The notes below the pieces were generated by a model. It was not told where the DNA came from. It ran no database searches and saw nothing but the letters and a program-made list of their open reading frames with translations. From Streptomyces sp. CHD11 (GTDB lineage: Bacteria; Actinomycetota; Actinomycetes; Streptomycetales; Streptomycetaceae), in assembly GCF_018638295.1 (NCBI RefSeq), contig NZ_JABTTS010000008.1:117775-181774 (forward strand): a stretch of 64,000 nucleotides of DNA, read 5' to 3'. Made by a program: the position numbers and the translations under genes. Position 1 is the stretch's first letter. The number at the start of each line of letters is the position of its first letter. Positions 1 through 9,113 of the stretch are shown here, piece after piece.

Positions 1-941
1 TCGACGAGGGCGGAGTCGGAGAGCAGCCACAGGGTCGTCAGATGATCCTCGCAGCGGACGAGCGGGGCGTCGGGCACGGCCTCGTCGTCGACCAGCTGGA
101 GCGTCCGGCGGGCCCAGCGGACGGAATCGGCGGCCTGCGCGACCGGCACGGTCAGACCCACCGCGGCGCGGGTGCCGGCCAGGGCGGTGCGGAGCATGTC
201 GAGCCGTTCGGGGGTGAGGTCCCCGGGGACGAGCAGATGCGGCTGCGGTATGTCCAGGTCGGCCAGGACGTCCCGGTCGAGCCCCGCCTGGATGTGTTCC
301 GGCACCGGAGGGCGCAGGGCGACCAGGAAACACGACGTGGGCAGCTCCCAGGCGGCGGCCTTGCACAGTTCCGAGACGGCCGGCCGGGGGAGGGGCGAGG
401 AGGACAGGAGGACGTGCAGTAACTGTCTTCGTAACGCCGACTCCTCGGTGGCCGCTCTCTCCCGTACCTCCGCGAACCCCTCGCGGGTGACCGCCTCCAG
501 TTCCTCGACATACGCGAACAGGGCGTCGGCGAAACCGAGGATGAGCGTGGGGGAGAGGCTGTACTGCCGCCCCAGCGTTCTCGCCCGGCGCAGCGCGATA
601 CGGGCGCCCAGCCGGTAGGCGCCCTGCAGGACCTCCAGGTCGCGGCCCTCGTAGGCCTCCACCCGGCCGAATCTGCGCAGCAGTTCGTCCCGCAGTTCGG
701 AGCTGCTGGACGGATCGGCGACCCGGTCCACGAAGGCGGTCAGCGCCTGCTCGACGCCCTGGCGGATCGCGTCGCCGTCCGGGCCGTTGAGCAGCCTGCC
801 GTACACCGGATAGGCACGGGTGACCTCGGTCCGTATCTCGTTCAGCAGTCCCGGGAGCTGCGGCCGCATGAAGGCCGCGAACTGCTTGGGGAGGGGGTCG
901 AGTGGTTCACCGAGCACCGAAGGACGCGCACTTGAGGGCAT
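1..941 (-). CDS. PucR-type transcriptional regulator, C-terminus beyond window edge
   Basis: The frame is open from the ATG at 941 down to the left edge, giving 313 visible codons. The architecture is that of PucR/CdaR-like actinobacterial regulators: an all-helical N-terminal half with a conserved YVEELEAVTREGFAE-like helix around residues 140-155, then a GGDEF-like alpha/beta part that begins with RRQLLHVLL. The C-terminal PucR winged helix that would bind DNA is not in the window, so the class is inferred from the N-terminal part. A GGGAA lies 4 nt before the ATG. The gene points away from the secreted-protein genes and the mce operon, so a regulatory link to them is possible but not shown. 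Confidence 0.7.
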   Translation of the reverse strand, partial: MPSSARPSVLGEPLDPLPKQFAAFMRPQLPGLLNEIRTEVTRAYPVYGRLLNGPDGDAIRQGVEQALTAFVDRVADPSSSSELRDELLRRFGRVEAYEGRDLEVLQGAYRLGARIALRRARTLGRQYSLSPTLILGFADALFAYVEELEAVTREGFAEVRERAATEESALRRQLLHVLLSSSPLPRPAVSELCKAAAWELPTSCFLVALRPPVPEHIQAGLDRDVLADLDIPQPHLLVPGDLTPERLDMLRTALAGTRAAVGLTVPVAQAADSVRWARRTLQLVDDEAVPDAPLVRCEDHLTTLWLLSDSALV

Positions 942-1179
942 GAGTGTTCCCTTGCTCTCCGACATGTCCGGTGGCGGGGGCGGCCGGGTCCCGCCCGCGT
1001 CGGGCAGTACCCGGACCGTTCCTCTGGGTGGTCACCGGTCTGGACAGCTGACGGTAAATCAACTTGGTTGGGTTGTACATGTCCTGGTGAGAAAGCGGTG
1101 TCGGTCGTGCGCGTCCGTGGGTGGTTGTGGACGGGCGGTGGCGGGGGCGGCCGTGGGGGAGCCGGCCCCGCGGGTCCTG

Positions 1180-2121
1180 TTATCCGACGGCGGAGTGCCA
1201 GTTCTCCGCCAGGATCCGGCCGGCGTCCGGGGCGGCGGTCCCGGGCGCGTTGAGGCCGGTGAGGTGGGTCTGGGTGTTCTCGAGGGTGAGACTGTTGTGC
1301 CCGGCGGCCGAGGGCAGGCCGGTCTTGGCGTTCACCGCGGCGTTGATCAGGCCGACGTTCAGGCCGCAGCCGGTGGCGGCGGGGACCGCGAAGGTGCTGT
1401 CGTTCTGCGGGGCGCCGGTGAGGTCGATCCGGCTCATCTCACCGGCCGGGTCCGGGGTGCCGTCGCCCTGGAAGAAGCTCATGCCGAACGCCGGGTAGTC
1501 GCGGTTCTCGGGGCGCAGCACGATCGGGTCGGCGGCCGTCCCGATGTAGCACTTGCTGCCGAGGAGCGGGTTCTCCAGGTGGATGCGGACCGGCAGGGCG
1601 ACGATGGGCAGGTCCGTGAGGGCGCCCGCGGTCTGGTCGAAGGCGTAGGGTGCGCCGACGGACTCCATGGTCGCGGTGATCTTGTTGAGGCTGGAGTTCT
1701 CCAGTGACTTGCAGATGCCCGTGATCACGAAGATGTCGCTCGGGCACATCAGGCCGAGCAGCCCGCCGGGCACGGTGGCGGGCTCGGCGACCAGCGCGCC
1801 GGAGTCGGGTGCCACCACGGTGCTGGTGCCGTCACCGTTCTGCACGACGCCCATCTGGAGGCTGGTCCTCCCCGTGACCACGGTGGTGTCGCCCAGTTTG
1901 ATGGAGCCTCTGGCCGAGGTGGAGACCACGCACTGGGGGGTCCTGTCGAAGCCGTCGGCGGTCAGCATCGCCGGGTGGTCCACGGGGCAGCGGGTGAAGG
2001 GGGCCCATTCGCCGTTCAGCGTGGGCTCGGCCGCGGTCGCGGTACCCAGGGAGGCGAGGGCGCCGAGCGCGGTCAGCGCGGAGACGGTGGCGAGTCGGGT
2101 GCGGGTGGAGAGCCGGGGCAT
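1180..2121 (-). CDS. Secreted protein of unknown function, 313 aa
   Basis: I do not recognise a named family. The product has a Sec signal peptide (positive MPRLSTRTR, hydrophobic stretch, cleavage near TATAA around residue 30) and a mature part of about 283 residues rich in Gly, Thr, Pro and beta-prone segments, with five or six cysteines that could form disulfides. A segment near residues 175-195 (VRIHLENPLLGSKCYIG) resembles a segment in the next secreted protein upstream, where a similar beta strand is followed by GSGCR; this suggests related folds. It is the last of three secreted genes on the minus strand, divergent from the mce operon. Start chosen at the ATG that heads the signal peptide. 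Extracellular location is secure; function is unknown. Confidence 0.8.
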   Translation of the reverse strand: MPRLSTRTRLATVSALTALGALASLGTATAAEPTLNGEWAPFTRCPVDHPAMLTADGFDRTPQCVVSTSARGSIKLGDTTVVTGRTSLQMGVVQNGDGTSTVVAPDSGALVAEPATVPGGLLGLMCPSDIFVITGICKSLENSSLNKITATMESVGAPYAFDQTAGALTDLPIVALPVRIHLENPLLGSKCYIGTAADPIVLRPENRDYPAFGMSFFQGDGTPDPAGEMSRIDLTGAPQNDSTFAVPAATGCGLNVGLINAAVNAKTGLPSAAGHNSLTLENTQTHLTGLNAPGTAAPDAGRILAENWHSAVG

Positions 2122-2134
2122 GGGGATGACCTTT

Positions 2135-2166
2135 CGTGGGTCCGTGGGTCCGTGGATTCGTGGGTT
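2135..2166. repeat. Short 8-bp tandem repeat (four units)
   Basis: Four consecutive units of CGTGGGTC or one- to two-base variants lie in the 70-bp gap between two secreted-protein genes. It is just upstream of the minus-strand start at 2121. No function can be assigned. Confidence 0.6.
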
Positions 2167-2191
2167 CGTGAAGGTGGGAGGGCGGGACGGT

Positions 2192-3814
2192 TCAGCGTTC
2201 GGCGACCGGAATCTGGTAGGGCTGGAGGTCCTGCGTGCACTGGCCCCGGGTCTCCGGGGTCTCGAAGACCGGGACGAGGGGTGTGCACGTCTGGCCCTGG
2301 ACCTGCTTGATGTAGTTGCCGGGACCGGAGACGGAGGCGGTGAGCAGACGGTCGAGGTCCTCGCCGTCGGTGCCGCAGCCGGTGAAGGCCGGGATGGTCA
2401 CCTCGCCGGACAGCGGTCCGCCGGTGAGGATCGTGTAGCCGGTGGAGTCCTCGCCGAAGACCTGTTCGGCCTTGCCGTACAGCACCACATGGTCACCGGG
2501 ATGCTTCGCCGGGTCCGGGTCGGCGGAGGTGAGGGACTTCTCGGTCCGGCAACCGGAACCGACGTCCAGGGGCACCCCGTTGACCTCGAGAGCGGTGACC
2601 TGGGCGATCAGGGGAACCCGTACGTGGCTCACCGTGGTGATGAAGAAGTCGGAGAAGCGCATCTTCATCCGCGCGTCGATCCGCAGGGGACCCGTCTGCT
2701 TCAGGACCATGGTGGCCTTCACCGGGGCGAAGTCGAAGGAGAGGAAGGTGCTGTCGTAGGGCGGCGTCTCCTTGCGTCCCTGGTAATCGAACTGGCCGTA
2801 CGCCGTCATCTCCATGACCAGGTGTTCCGGGTCGAAGGGCTCGTCGGGCGGGGGCTGGAACTCTCCCCCTTCGACCAGCACGCAGGACGGCGGAAGGTAC
2901 GAAGCGCCCTTCTGCTTCTTCACGTTGGCGTAGCCCGTGACGTAGGCGTTGAGTGACTGCGGCGTGGGCGGGTGCTGTTCGTCGTAGCGGCACGGCGGCA
3001 CGTCACGGTCCGCGGCGGTGCCCGGTGAGTTCTCCAGCGCGCTCGGCGACCGGTCGCCCTGCTGGTCCTGGGGTTCGCTCCCCGGTGGCAGGGACGCGCC
3101 GTCGGACGCCGGTGCGGACGGTGAGCCGCCGGACCCCGGTGCGTGAGGACCGACCGGCACGACTGCCAGCAGCCCGTTGTCCGGCGCGTCCTCGGCGAGG
3201 GCGCAGTCGAGGGTGAGCGAGCCGGTTCCCGAGCTGCTTCCGGTGCCGTCCGCGGTGCTGTCCGCTGTGCCGTCCGCCGTGCCGAGCGTCAGGTCGAGCG
3301 TCAGGTCGAGCGCCAGGCCCCCGGCGGTGAAGGTCAGGTCGCCGTCGCTGCGGCCCGCCACCGAGGGGACGTCGCCCTTCATGGTCAGCGTCAGGGGCCC
3401 GGACGCCGGCAGGGCGACGGGCTCGGAGCTTCCCCGCCAGGTCGCCGCCGCCGAGGCCGAGTCCTGGGCCACACCGACGGCGAGCCGGGTCTCGGGGCGC
3501 ACCTCGGCCGCGTCGCGCGCGGCGAGGTCCGCCACCGCCTGGGCCGGGAGCTCCACGGTGGTCGTGACGTCGGTGGGTGAGAACGCCTCGCCCGCCTTCA
3601 CCCGTTGCGGGAAGTCCGCCGAGATCCGTACCGTCGCGGGCGACTCCCCCGAGGGGAGCGCGCAGACGTAGGGGAGTTCGGCGTCGACCTCCTGGGTGCC
3701 CGTGGCCGAGGCAGCGGTCGGGACCAGGGCGGCGAGCACGACGAACGCGGCCATCGAGGTGAGCTTGGCGCGCGCTCGGCGTGGCCGCGGGACGGCAGCA
3801 CGTGGGGCTCTCAT
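2192..3814 (-). CDS. Secreted DUF6801-domain protein, 540 aa
   Basis: After an N-terminal basic region and signal peptide (cleavage near ASATG, residue 38), residues about 45-210 match the DUF6801 pattern: YVCALPSGE start, a proline-rich strand PTDVTTTVELPAQAVADL, and a closing CALAED. A low-complexity linker of LDLTLDLT and TADGT repeats splits the end of the domain, and a Pro/Ser/Gly stretch (about 215-275) leads to a second globular half of about 260 residues with several cysteines and the pattern VRVPLIAQVTALEVNG-GSGC. DUF6801 proteins are actinobacterial exported proteins without an assigned function. It lies between two other secreted genes. Start at the ATG preceded by GGAG; the next Met would still leave a signal peptide. 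Confidence 0.85.
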   Translation of the reverse strand: MRAPRAAVPRPRRARAKLTSMAAFVVLAALVPTAASATGTQEVDAELPYVCALPSGESPATVRISADFPQRVKAGEAFSPTDVTTTVELPAQAVADLAARDAAEVRPETRLAVGVAQDSASAAATWRGSSEPVALPASGPLTLTMKGDVPSVAGRSDGDLTFTAGGLALDLTLDLTLGTADGTADSTADGTGSSSGTGSLTLDCALAEDAPDNGLLAVVPVGPHAPGSGGSPSAPASDGASLPPGSEPQDQQGDRSPSALENSPGTAADRDVPPCRYDEQHPPTPQSLNAYVTGYANVKKQKGASYLPPSCVLVEGGEFQPPPDEPFDPEHLVMEMTAYGQFDYQGRKETPPYDSTFLSFDFAPVKATMVLKQTGPLRIDARMKMRFSDFFITTVSHVRVPLIAQVTALEVNGVPLDVGSGCRTEKSLTSADPDPAKHPGDHVVLYGKAEQVFGEDSTGYTILTGGPLSGEVTIPAFTGCGTDGEDLDRLLTASVSGPGNYIKQVQGQTCTPLVPVFETPETRGQCTQDLQPYQIPVAER

Positions 3815-3871
3815 ACAACTCCGCTCGGCGGAAGGGACGGTGTCGGCGGGATCCGGCGCGGAGCCCGCGAA

Positions 3872-3897
3872 CGCCCGGCCGGGGTGCCGGCCGGGCG
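3872..3897 (-). terminator. Strong GC hairpin after the 210-aa secreted gene
   Basis: Perfect 11-bp inverted repeat (arm CGCCCGGCCGG, loop GGTG), starting 18 nt after the stop of the gene that ends at 3916. There is no U-tract, as is usual in Streptomyces. It separates that gene from the DUF6801 gene, so the two probably have separate transcripts. Confidence 0.65.
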
Positions 3898-3915
3898 GGG
3901 TGAGCGGGTGGCGGC

Positions 3916-4755
<840 letters not shown>

Positions 4756-5108
4756 TTAGTCACCTGATGCCAAATCGGTAAAGAGCGGCCGGTGCGGTGT
4801 GAACGGCGCCGGGGCGCCGACCGCACCGGTCCCTCATGCTCACCGGACGACAAGTTACCGACGCGTTTTTGTGCCCGCGATGACAGGTTTCGCATGGCTG
4901 AAGTAGGTATCCCGGAAAACTCGGATTCCGGTGTTGCCCGGCGAGGTTACTCGGCCGTAACGTGCCGGTGCAGTGCTCGGTTCCAGGTCGGTGGCCCCCG
5001 CCGGCCGGAGCTCTGACGGACGGTTTCCGGCCCGCCCTCCCGCGGGTCCGGGCGTTCGTCGGCGGGGTCTCGCGCATCCACACCCCCCGGAGACGCGGGA
5101 CCCCGCCC

Positions 5109-5159
5109 TGTCTCCCCGGAGACAAGTACGGGACCGGTGAGTTGTCTGCGCGGTGACAA
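5109..5159. promoter_or_regulatory. Two palindromes upstream of the mce promoter
   Basis: The first, at 5109-5124, has perfect 7-bp arms TGTCTCC/GGAGACA with two central bases. The second, at 5142-5159, has 5-bp arms TTGTC/GACAA with an 8-nt spacer. Both carry the word GACAAGT on their right side. They sit just upstream of the proposed -35 box at 5196, a position suited to an activator or repressor of the mce operon. Confidence 0.5.
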
Positions 5160-5195
5160 GTTCGCACGAGCCGGAGGTGATCCGTGCCGCACCCG

Positions 5196-5225
5196 TTGTC
5201 GGCGTGCTCCGCGACGACCTAACGT
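5196..5225 (+). promoter_or_regulatory. Candidate mce operon promoter
   Basis: TTGTCG (5196-5201) and TAACGT (5220-5225) are separated by 18 nt and lie 42 bp before the first mce start codon, matching the HrdB-type consensus. This is pattern-based only. Confidence 0.45.
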
Positions 5226-5267
5226 GCGCCCGCAGCGCCTATTCGATGAACGTCCGCTGGAGGTGAT

Positions 5268-6272
5268 ATGGGAATCGAAGTAGTGGTCGAGGGTCTGACC
5301 AAGTCCTTCGGTAAGCAGAGCATCTGGCGGGACGTGTCACTCACTCTTCCGGCCGGAGAGGTCAGCGTGATGCTGGGCCCGTCCGGCACCGGGAAGACCG
5401 TGTTCCTGAAGTCGCTCATAGGTCTGCTGAAACCCGAGAAAGGCCGTGTCCTCATCGACGGAGTGGACATGGTGAACAGTCCCGAAAGGGATATCTACGA
5501 GACCCGTAAATTGTTCGGTCTCATGTTTCAGGACGGTGCCCTCTTCGGTTCCATGTCCCTTTTCGACAACATCGCCTTTCCGCTGCGCGAGCACACCCGC
5601 AAGAAGGAGTCCGAGATCCGCCGCACCGTCATGGAGCGGATCGAGGTCGTCGGGCTGCTGGGCGCGGAGGGCAAGCTCCCGGGCGAGATCAGCGGAGGCA
5701 TGCGCAAGCGGGCCGGTCTGGCCCGCGCGCTCGTCCTGGACCCGCAGATCATCCTCTGCGACGAACCGGACTCCGGACTCGACCCGGTGCGCACCGCCTA
5801 TCTCTCCCAGCTGCTCATCGACCTGAACGCGCAGATCGACGCGACGATGCTGATCGTCACCCACAACCTCGACATCGCCGCCACCGTGCCCGACAACATG
5901 GGGATGCTCTTCCGGCGCGAGCTGGTCACCTTCGGCCCGCGCGAGGTGCTGCTCACCAGCGAGGAGCCGGTCGTCTCCCAGTTCCTCGGCGGCCGGCGCG
6001 AGGGGCCCATCGGGATGTCCGAGGAGAAGGACGCGGCCACCCTCGCCGCGGAGGCCGGCGCCGCCCGCCCCGCCGGGCCCCGGGTGATCGTCCCGCAGCT
6101 CGAACCGTCGCCCGGCCTCCCGGCGCGACGGGCCGTCGCCCGCCGGCGCGAGCGAGTCATGGGCATGATCGATTCGTTGCCGCCCGCCGCACGCTCCGCC
6201 ATCCGGGACACCTACGCGGCGAACGCCGGGGCGGCCACCCTGACGATGCCCGCCGCCGGGAGCGGCGCATGA
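5268..6272 (+). CDS. mceG: Mce transporter ATPase (MceG/Mkl, MlaF-like)
   Basis: ATPase that powers the Mce lipid importer on the cytoplasmic side of the membrane. Walker A GPSGTGKT lies at residues 37-44, a variant signature ISGGM at 141-145, Walker B with DEPDSGLD at 165-172 and the switch His at 199. The C-terminal tail (about 245-334) is the extra helical region typical of actinobacterial Mkl proteins and separates them from short Gram-negative MlaF. GGAGGTGAT directly precedes the ATG. It is the first gene of the mce operon, and its stop overlaps the next start in ATGA. In mycobacteria the ATPase often lies away from the mce loci; here it is in the operon, as in other Streptomyces. Confidence 0.93.
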   Translation: MGIEVVVEGLTKSFGKQSIWRDVSLTLPAGEVSVMLGPSGTGKTVFLKSLIGLLKPEKGRVLIDGVDMVNSPERDIYETRKLFGLMFQDGALFGSMSLFDNIAFPLREHTRKKESEIRRTVMERIEVVGLLGAEGKLPGEISGGMRKRAGLARALVLDPQIILCDEPDSGLDPVRTAYLSQLLIDLNAQIDATMLIVTHNLDIAATVPDNMGMLFRRELVTFGPREVLLTSEEPVVSQFLGGRREGPIGMSEEKDAATLAAEAGAARPAGPRVIVPQLEPSPGLPARRAVARRRERVMGMIDSLPPAARSAIRDTYAANAGAATLTMPAAGSGA

Positions 6273-7033
6273 TCACCGGTGCGCTGCGGCAGACCGGCCG
6301 GCTCTTCGCGCTCGCCGCCGAGGTCAGCCGCGCCGTCTTCCGAAGACCCTTCCAGTTCCGCGAGTTCGTCGAGCAGTTCTGGTTCCTCGCGAGCGTGACC
6401 ATCCTGCCCGCCGCCCTCGTCTCGATCCCCTTCGGCGCCGTCATCGCCCTCCAGGTCGGCTCCCTGACCCAGCAGCTGGGAGCCCAGTCGTTCACCGGCG
6501 GCGCCAGCGTCCTCGCCGTCGTCCAGCAGGCGAGCCCGCTCATCGTCGCCCTGCTGATCGCCGGCGCCGGCGGCTCGGCCATCTGCGCCGACCTCGGCTC
6601 ACGCAAGATCCGCGAGGAACTCGACGCGATGGAGGTCATGGGCGTCTCGCCGGTGCAGCGGCTGGTCGTCCCCCGGGTCCTGGCCGCGATGGGCGTCGCC
6701 GTGCTGCTCAACGGACTGGTCTCCGTCGTCGGCATCCTCGGCGGCTACTTCTTCAACGTCGTCATGCAGGGCGGCACCCCCGGCGCCTACCTCTCCAGCT
6801 TCTCCGCCCTCGCCCAGCTGCCCGACCTGTACATCAGCGAACTCAAGGCGCTGATCTTCGGGTTCATCGCGGGCATCGTCGCCTCCTACCGGGGCCTCAA
6901 CCCGCGCGGCGGCCCCAAGGGTGTCGGCGACGCCGTCAACCAGTCCGTCGTCATCACCTTCCTCCTGCTCTTCTTCGTCAACATGGTGATGACGGCCGTC
7001 TACCTCCAGATCGTCCCGCCGAAGGGAGGCTGA
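6269..7033 (+). CDS. YrbE4A-like permease of the Mce system
   Basis: Integral membrane subunit of the MlaE/YrbE family, 254 aa with five or six membrane segments. The hallmark cytoplasmic loop that contacts the ATPase reads EELDAMEVMGVSPVQRLVVP. It starts in the ATGA overlap with the ATPase and lies 6 bp ahead of a paralogue with the same loop, so the two probably form a heterodimeric permease. The substrate of the Streptomyces system is not settled; by analogy with mycobacterial Mce systems it should be a lipid, fatty acid or sterol. Confidence 0.93.
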   Translation: MITGALRQTGRLFALAAEVSRAVFRRPFQFREFVEQFWFLASVTILPAALVSIPFGAVIALQVGSLTQQLGAQSFTGGASVLAVVQQASPLIVALLIAGAGGSAICADLGSRKIREELDAMEVMGVSPVQRLVVPRVLAAMGVAVLLNGLVSVVGILGGYFFNVVMQGGTPGAYLSSFSALAQLPDLYISELKALIFGFIAGIVASYRGLNPRGGPKGVGDAVNQSVVITFLLLFFVNMVMTAVYLQIVPPKGG

Positions 7034-7039
7034 GGTCCG

Positions 7040-7846
7040 ATGGCCTCCCCGCTCGCCCTGCTCGACCGCTCCGGCGACCAACTGCTCTTCTACGCGAAGG
7101 CACTGCTGTGGATCCCGCGGACCCTGCGCCGCTACCTCAAGGAGGTGCAGCGCCTCCTCGCCGAGGTGGCCTTCGGCTCCGGCGGCCTCGGCGTCATCGG
7201 CGGCACCATCGGCGTGATGATCGCGATGACGCTGTTCACCGGGACCGTCGTCGGACTCCAGGGCTACGCGGCCCTCGACCAGATCGGCACGGCCGCGTTC
7301 ACCGGATTCGTCTCCGCCTACTTCAACACCCGCGAGATCGCCCCCCTCGTCGCCGGACTCGCCCTCTCCGCCACCGTCGGCGCCGGCTTCACCGCCCAGC
7401 TCGGCGCCATGCGCATCAACGAGGAGGTCGACGCACTCGAGGGCATGGGCATCCGCTCCATGCCCTACCTGGTCACCACCCGCATCATCGCCGGCGTCGT
7501 CGCCATCGTCCCGCTCTACGCGATCGGGCTGCTCTCCTCCTACCTCGCCTCCCGCTACGTGACCGTCCTGTTCAACGGGCAGTCCCGGGGGACGTACGAC
7601 CACTACTTCAACCTCTTCCTCTCCCCGACGGACGTGCTGCTCTCCGTACTGAAGGTGCTGATCTTCAGCGTGATGGTGATCCTCGCCCACTGCTACTACG
7701 GATTCCGCGCCTCGGGCGGCCCGGCCGGTGTCGGTGTCGCCGTCGGCCGGTCGGTGCGCAACGCCATCGTGCTGATCAGCGTCACCGACTTCTTCCTGTC
7801 GCTGGCCCTGTGGGGCGCGACCACGACCGTGAAGGTGGCGGGGTGA
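7040..7846 (+). CDS. YrbE4B-like permease of the Mce system
   Basis: Second MlaE/YrbE permease, 268 aa, with the family loop NEEVDALEGMGIRSMPYLV and a run of Gly/Ala-rich membrane helices. The N-terminal 40 residues form a basic amphipathic segment (RTLRRYLKEVQRLL) before the first helix, as in other YrbE4B proteins. It is placed between the first permease and MceA with short spacers (6 bp and 1 bp), so all are co-transcribed. Paired permeases plus six Mce proteins is the standard actinobacterial layout. Confidence 0.93.
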   Translation: MASPLALLDRSGDQLLFYAKALLWIPRTLRRYLKEVQRLLAEVAFGSGGLGVIGGTIGVMIAMTLFTGTVVGLQGYAALDQIGTAAFTGFVSAYFNTREIAPLVAGLALSATVGAGFTAQLGAMRINEEVDALEGMGIRSMPYLVTTRIIAGVVAIVPLYAIGLLSSYLASRYVTVLFNGQSRGTYDHYFNLFLSPTDVLLSVLKVLIFSVMVILAHCYYGFRASGGPAGVGVAVGRSVRNAIVLISVTDFFLSLALWGATTTVKVAG

Positions 7847-7847
7847 C

Positions 7848-9113
7848 ATGAGCGGACCCCGCCGATCCCGAGGACAGACGCTGCGCCACCGGCTCGCCGG
7901 AGTGGTCTTCGTGCTGGTGCCCGCCCTGCTGATCTGGCTGGCCGTCGCCGTCTACGACAAGAGGTTCACCGACTCCGACCGGGTGGTCGTCGAGACCGGC
8001 AGCGCCGGCAACCAGATGCACCCGGGCGCCGAGGTGAAACTCCGCGGCGTCGTCGTCGGCGAGGTCCGCGCCATCGACGCCACCGGCGGCGGGGCCCGTC
8101 TCACCCTCGCCATGAAGCCCGGCACCCTGGACGACGTACCGTCCGACGTACGCGCGCAGATGCTGCCGACCACGCTGTTCGGCGAGCGGTTCGTGGCCCT
8201 CGTACCGCCCCGGAACCCCTCGTCCGAGCCGCTGGCAGCCGGAGCCGTCGTCCCCCAGGACCGCTCCGCGAACGCCATCGAACTCCAGCAGGTGCTCGAC
8301 AACGTCCTGCCGATGCTCACCGCCGTCCAGCCGCAGAAGCTCTCAGCGACCCTGTCGGCCGTCTCACAGGCCCTGGAAGGACGCGGCGGCAGACTCGGCG
8401 AGACCCTGAGCCTGCTGGACGAGCACCTGGCGGAGTTCAACCCGCACCTGCCCGCCCTCAACCGTGACCTCAGGGAACTCGTGAAGGTCAGCCACGTCTA
8501 CGCGGACGCCGCGCCCGACATCATCACGGCGCTCACCGACTTCACCACCACCAGCGGCACCCTCGCCGAGAAGGAGACCGAACTCGCCGCCACCCTCGGT
8601 GCCACGACCCGGACGGCCGAGGACGTGACGGACTTCCTGCGCAAGAACGAGCGCAACCTCATCCGGCTCGGCGCCGCGAGCCGGCCCACCCTGGAGCTGC
8701 TCGCCGAGTACTCCTCGTCCTTCCCCTGCACCCTGCGCACCCTCGCCGAGTTCGTGCCGGCCATGGACAGGGCGCTCGGCAAGGGCACCGACCGGCCCGG
8801 CATCCACGTCGACGTCACCCCGGTCACCGCCCGCGGCGCCTACCGGCCGGGCCGGGACACCCCGGTGTACGACGCGGGCGGCGGGCCCCGCTGCCCCTCC
8901 GTGCCCTACGCCGGCTCCCTGCCCCGGCCCACCGCGCGGACCGCCACCGCCGCGTCCGGCCAGGACCTCGGGCCGGCCAACTCCCCGGCGGAGAACGACC
9001 TCGTCAACGAACTGCTCGCCCCCGCCGCCGGTGAGAGCCCCGCCGACCTGCCCGACTGGAGCAGCCTGCTCGTCGGCCCCGTCTACCGCGGTGCGGAGGT
9101 GACCCTCGGATGA
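7848..9113 (+). CDS. mceA: MceA-position substrate-binding protein
   Basis: Residues about 17-36 form a single membrane anchor, followed by an MlaD/Mce beta-barrel domain (about 42-118, with GAEVKLRGVVVGEVRAI) and a long helical part (about 140-320) that in characterised Mce systems assembles into a hydrophobic conduit. The C-terminal 100 residues are low in structure and contain two cysteines. The order of the six paralogues, not sequence alone, gives the A-F labels. The last 4 nt overlap the next gene in ATGA. Expected location is membrane-anchored with the bulk outside the cell; Streptomyces lacks the mycobacterial outer membrane, so what the conduit reaches is unclear. Confidence 0.9.
   Translation: MSGPRRSRGQTLRHRLAGVVFVLVPALLIWLAVAVYDKRFTDSDRVVVETGSAGNQMHPGAEVKLRGVVVGEVRAIDATGGGARLTLAMKPGTLDDVPSDVRAQMLPTTLFGERFVALVPPRNPSSEPLAAGAVVPQDRSANAIELQQVLDNVLPMLTAVQPQKLSATLSAVSQALEGRGGRLGETLSLLDEHLAEFNPHLPALNRDLRELVKVSHVYADAAPDIITALTDFTTTSGTLAEKETELAATLGATTRTAEDVTDFLRKNERNLIRLGAASRPTLELLAEYSSSFPCTLRTLAEFVPAMDRALGKGTDRPGIHVDVTPVTARGAYRPGRDTPVYDAGGGPRCPSVPYAGSLPRPTARTATAASGQDLGPANSPAENDLVNELLAPAAGESPADLPDWSSLLVGPVYRGAEVTLG

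Noticed and set aside
6599..7849. 416-codon open frame on the minus strand across both YrbE genes
   Set aside because: The translation is Asp/Glu/Gly/His-rich without any family feature; it is the antisense shadow that high third-position GC creates opposite real genes.
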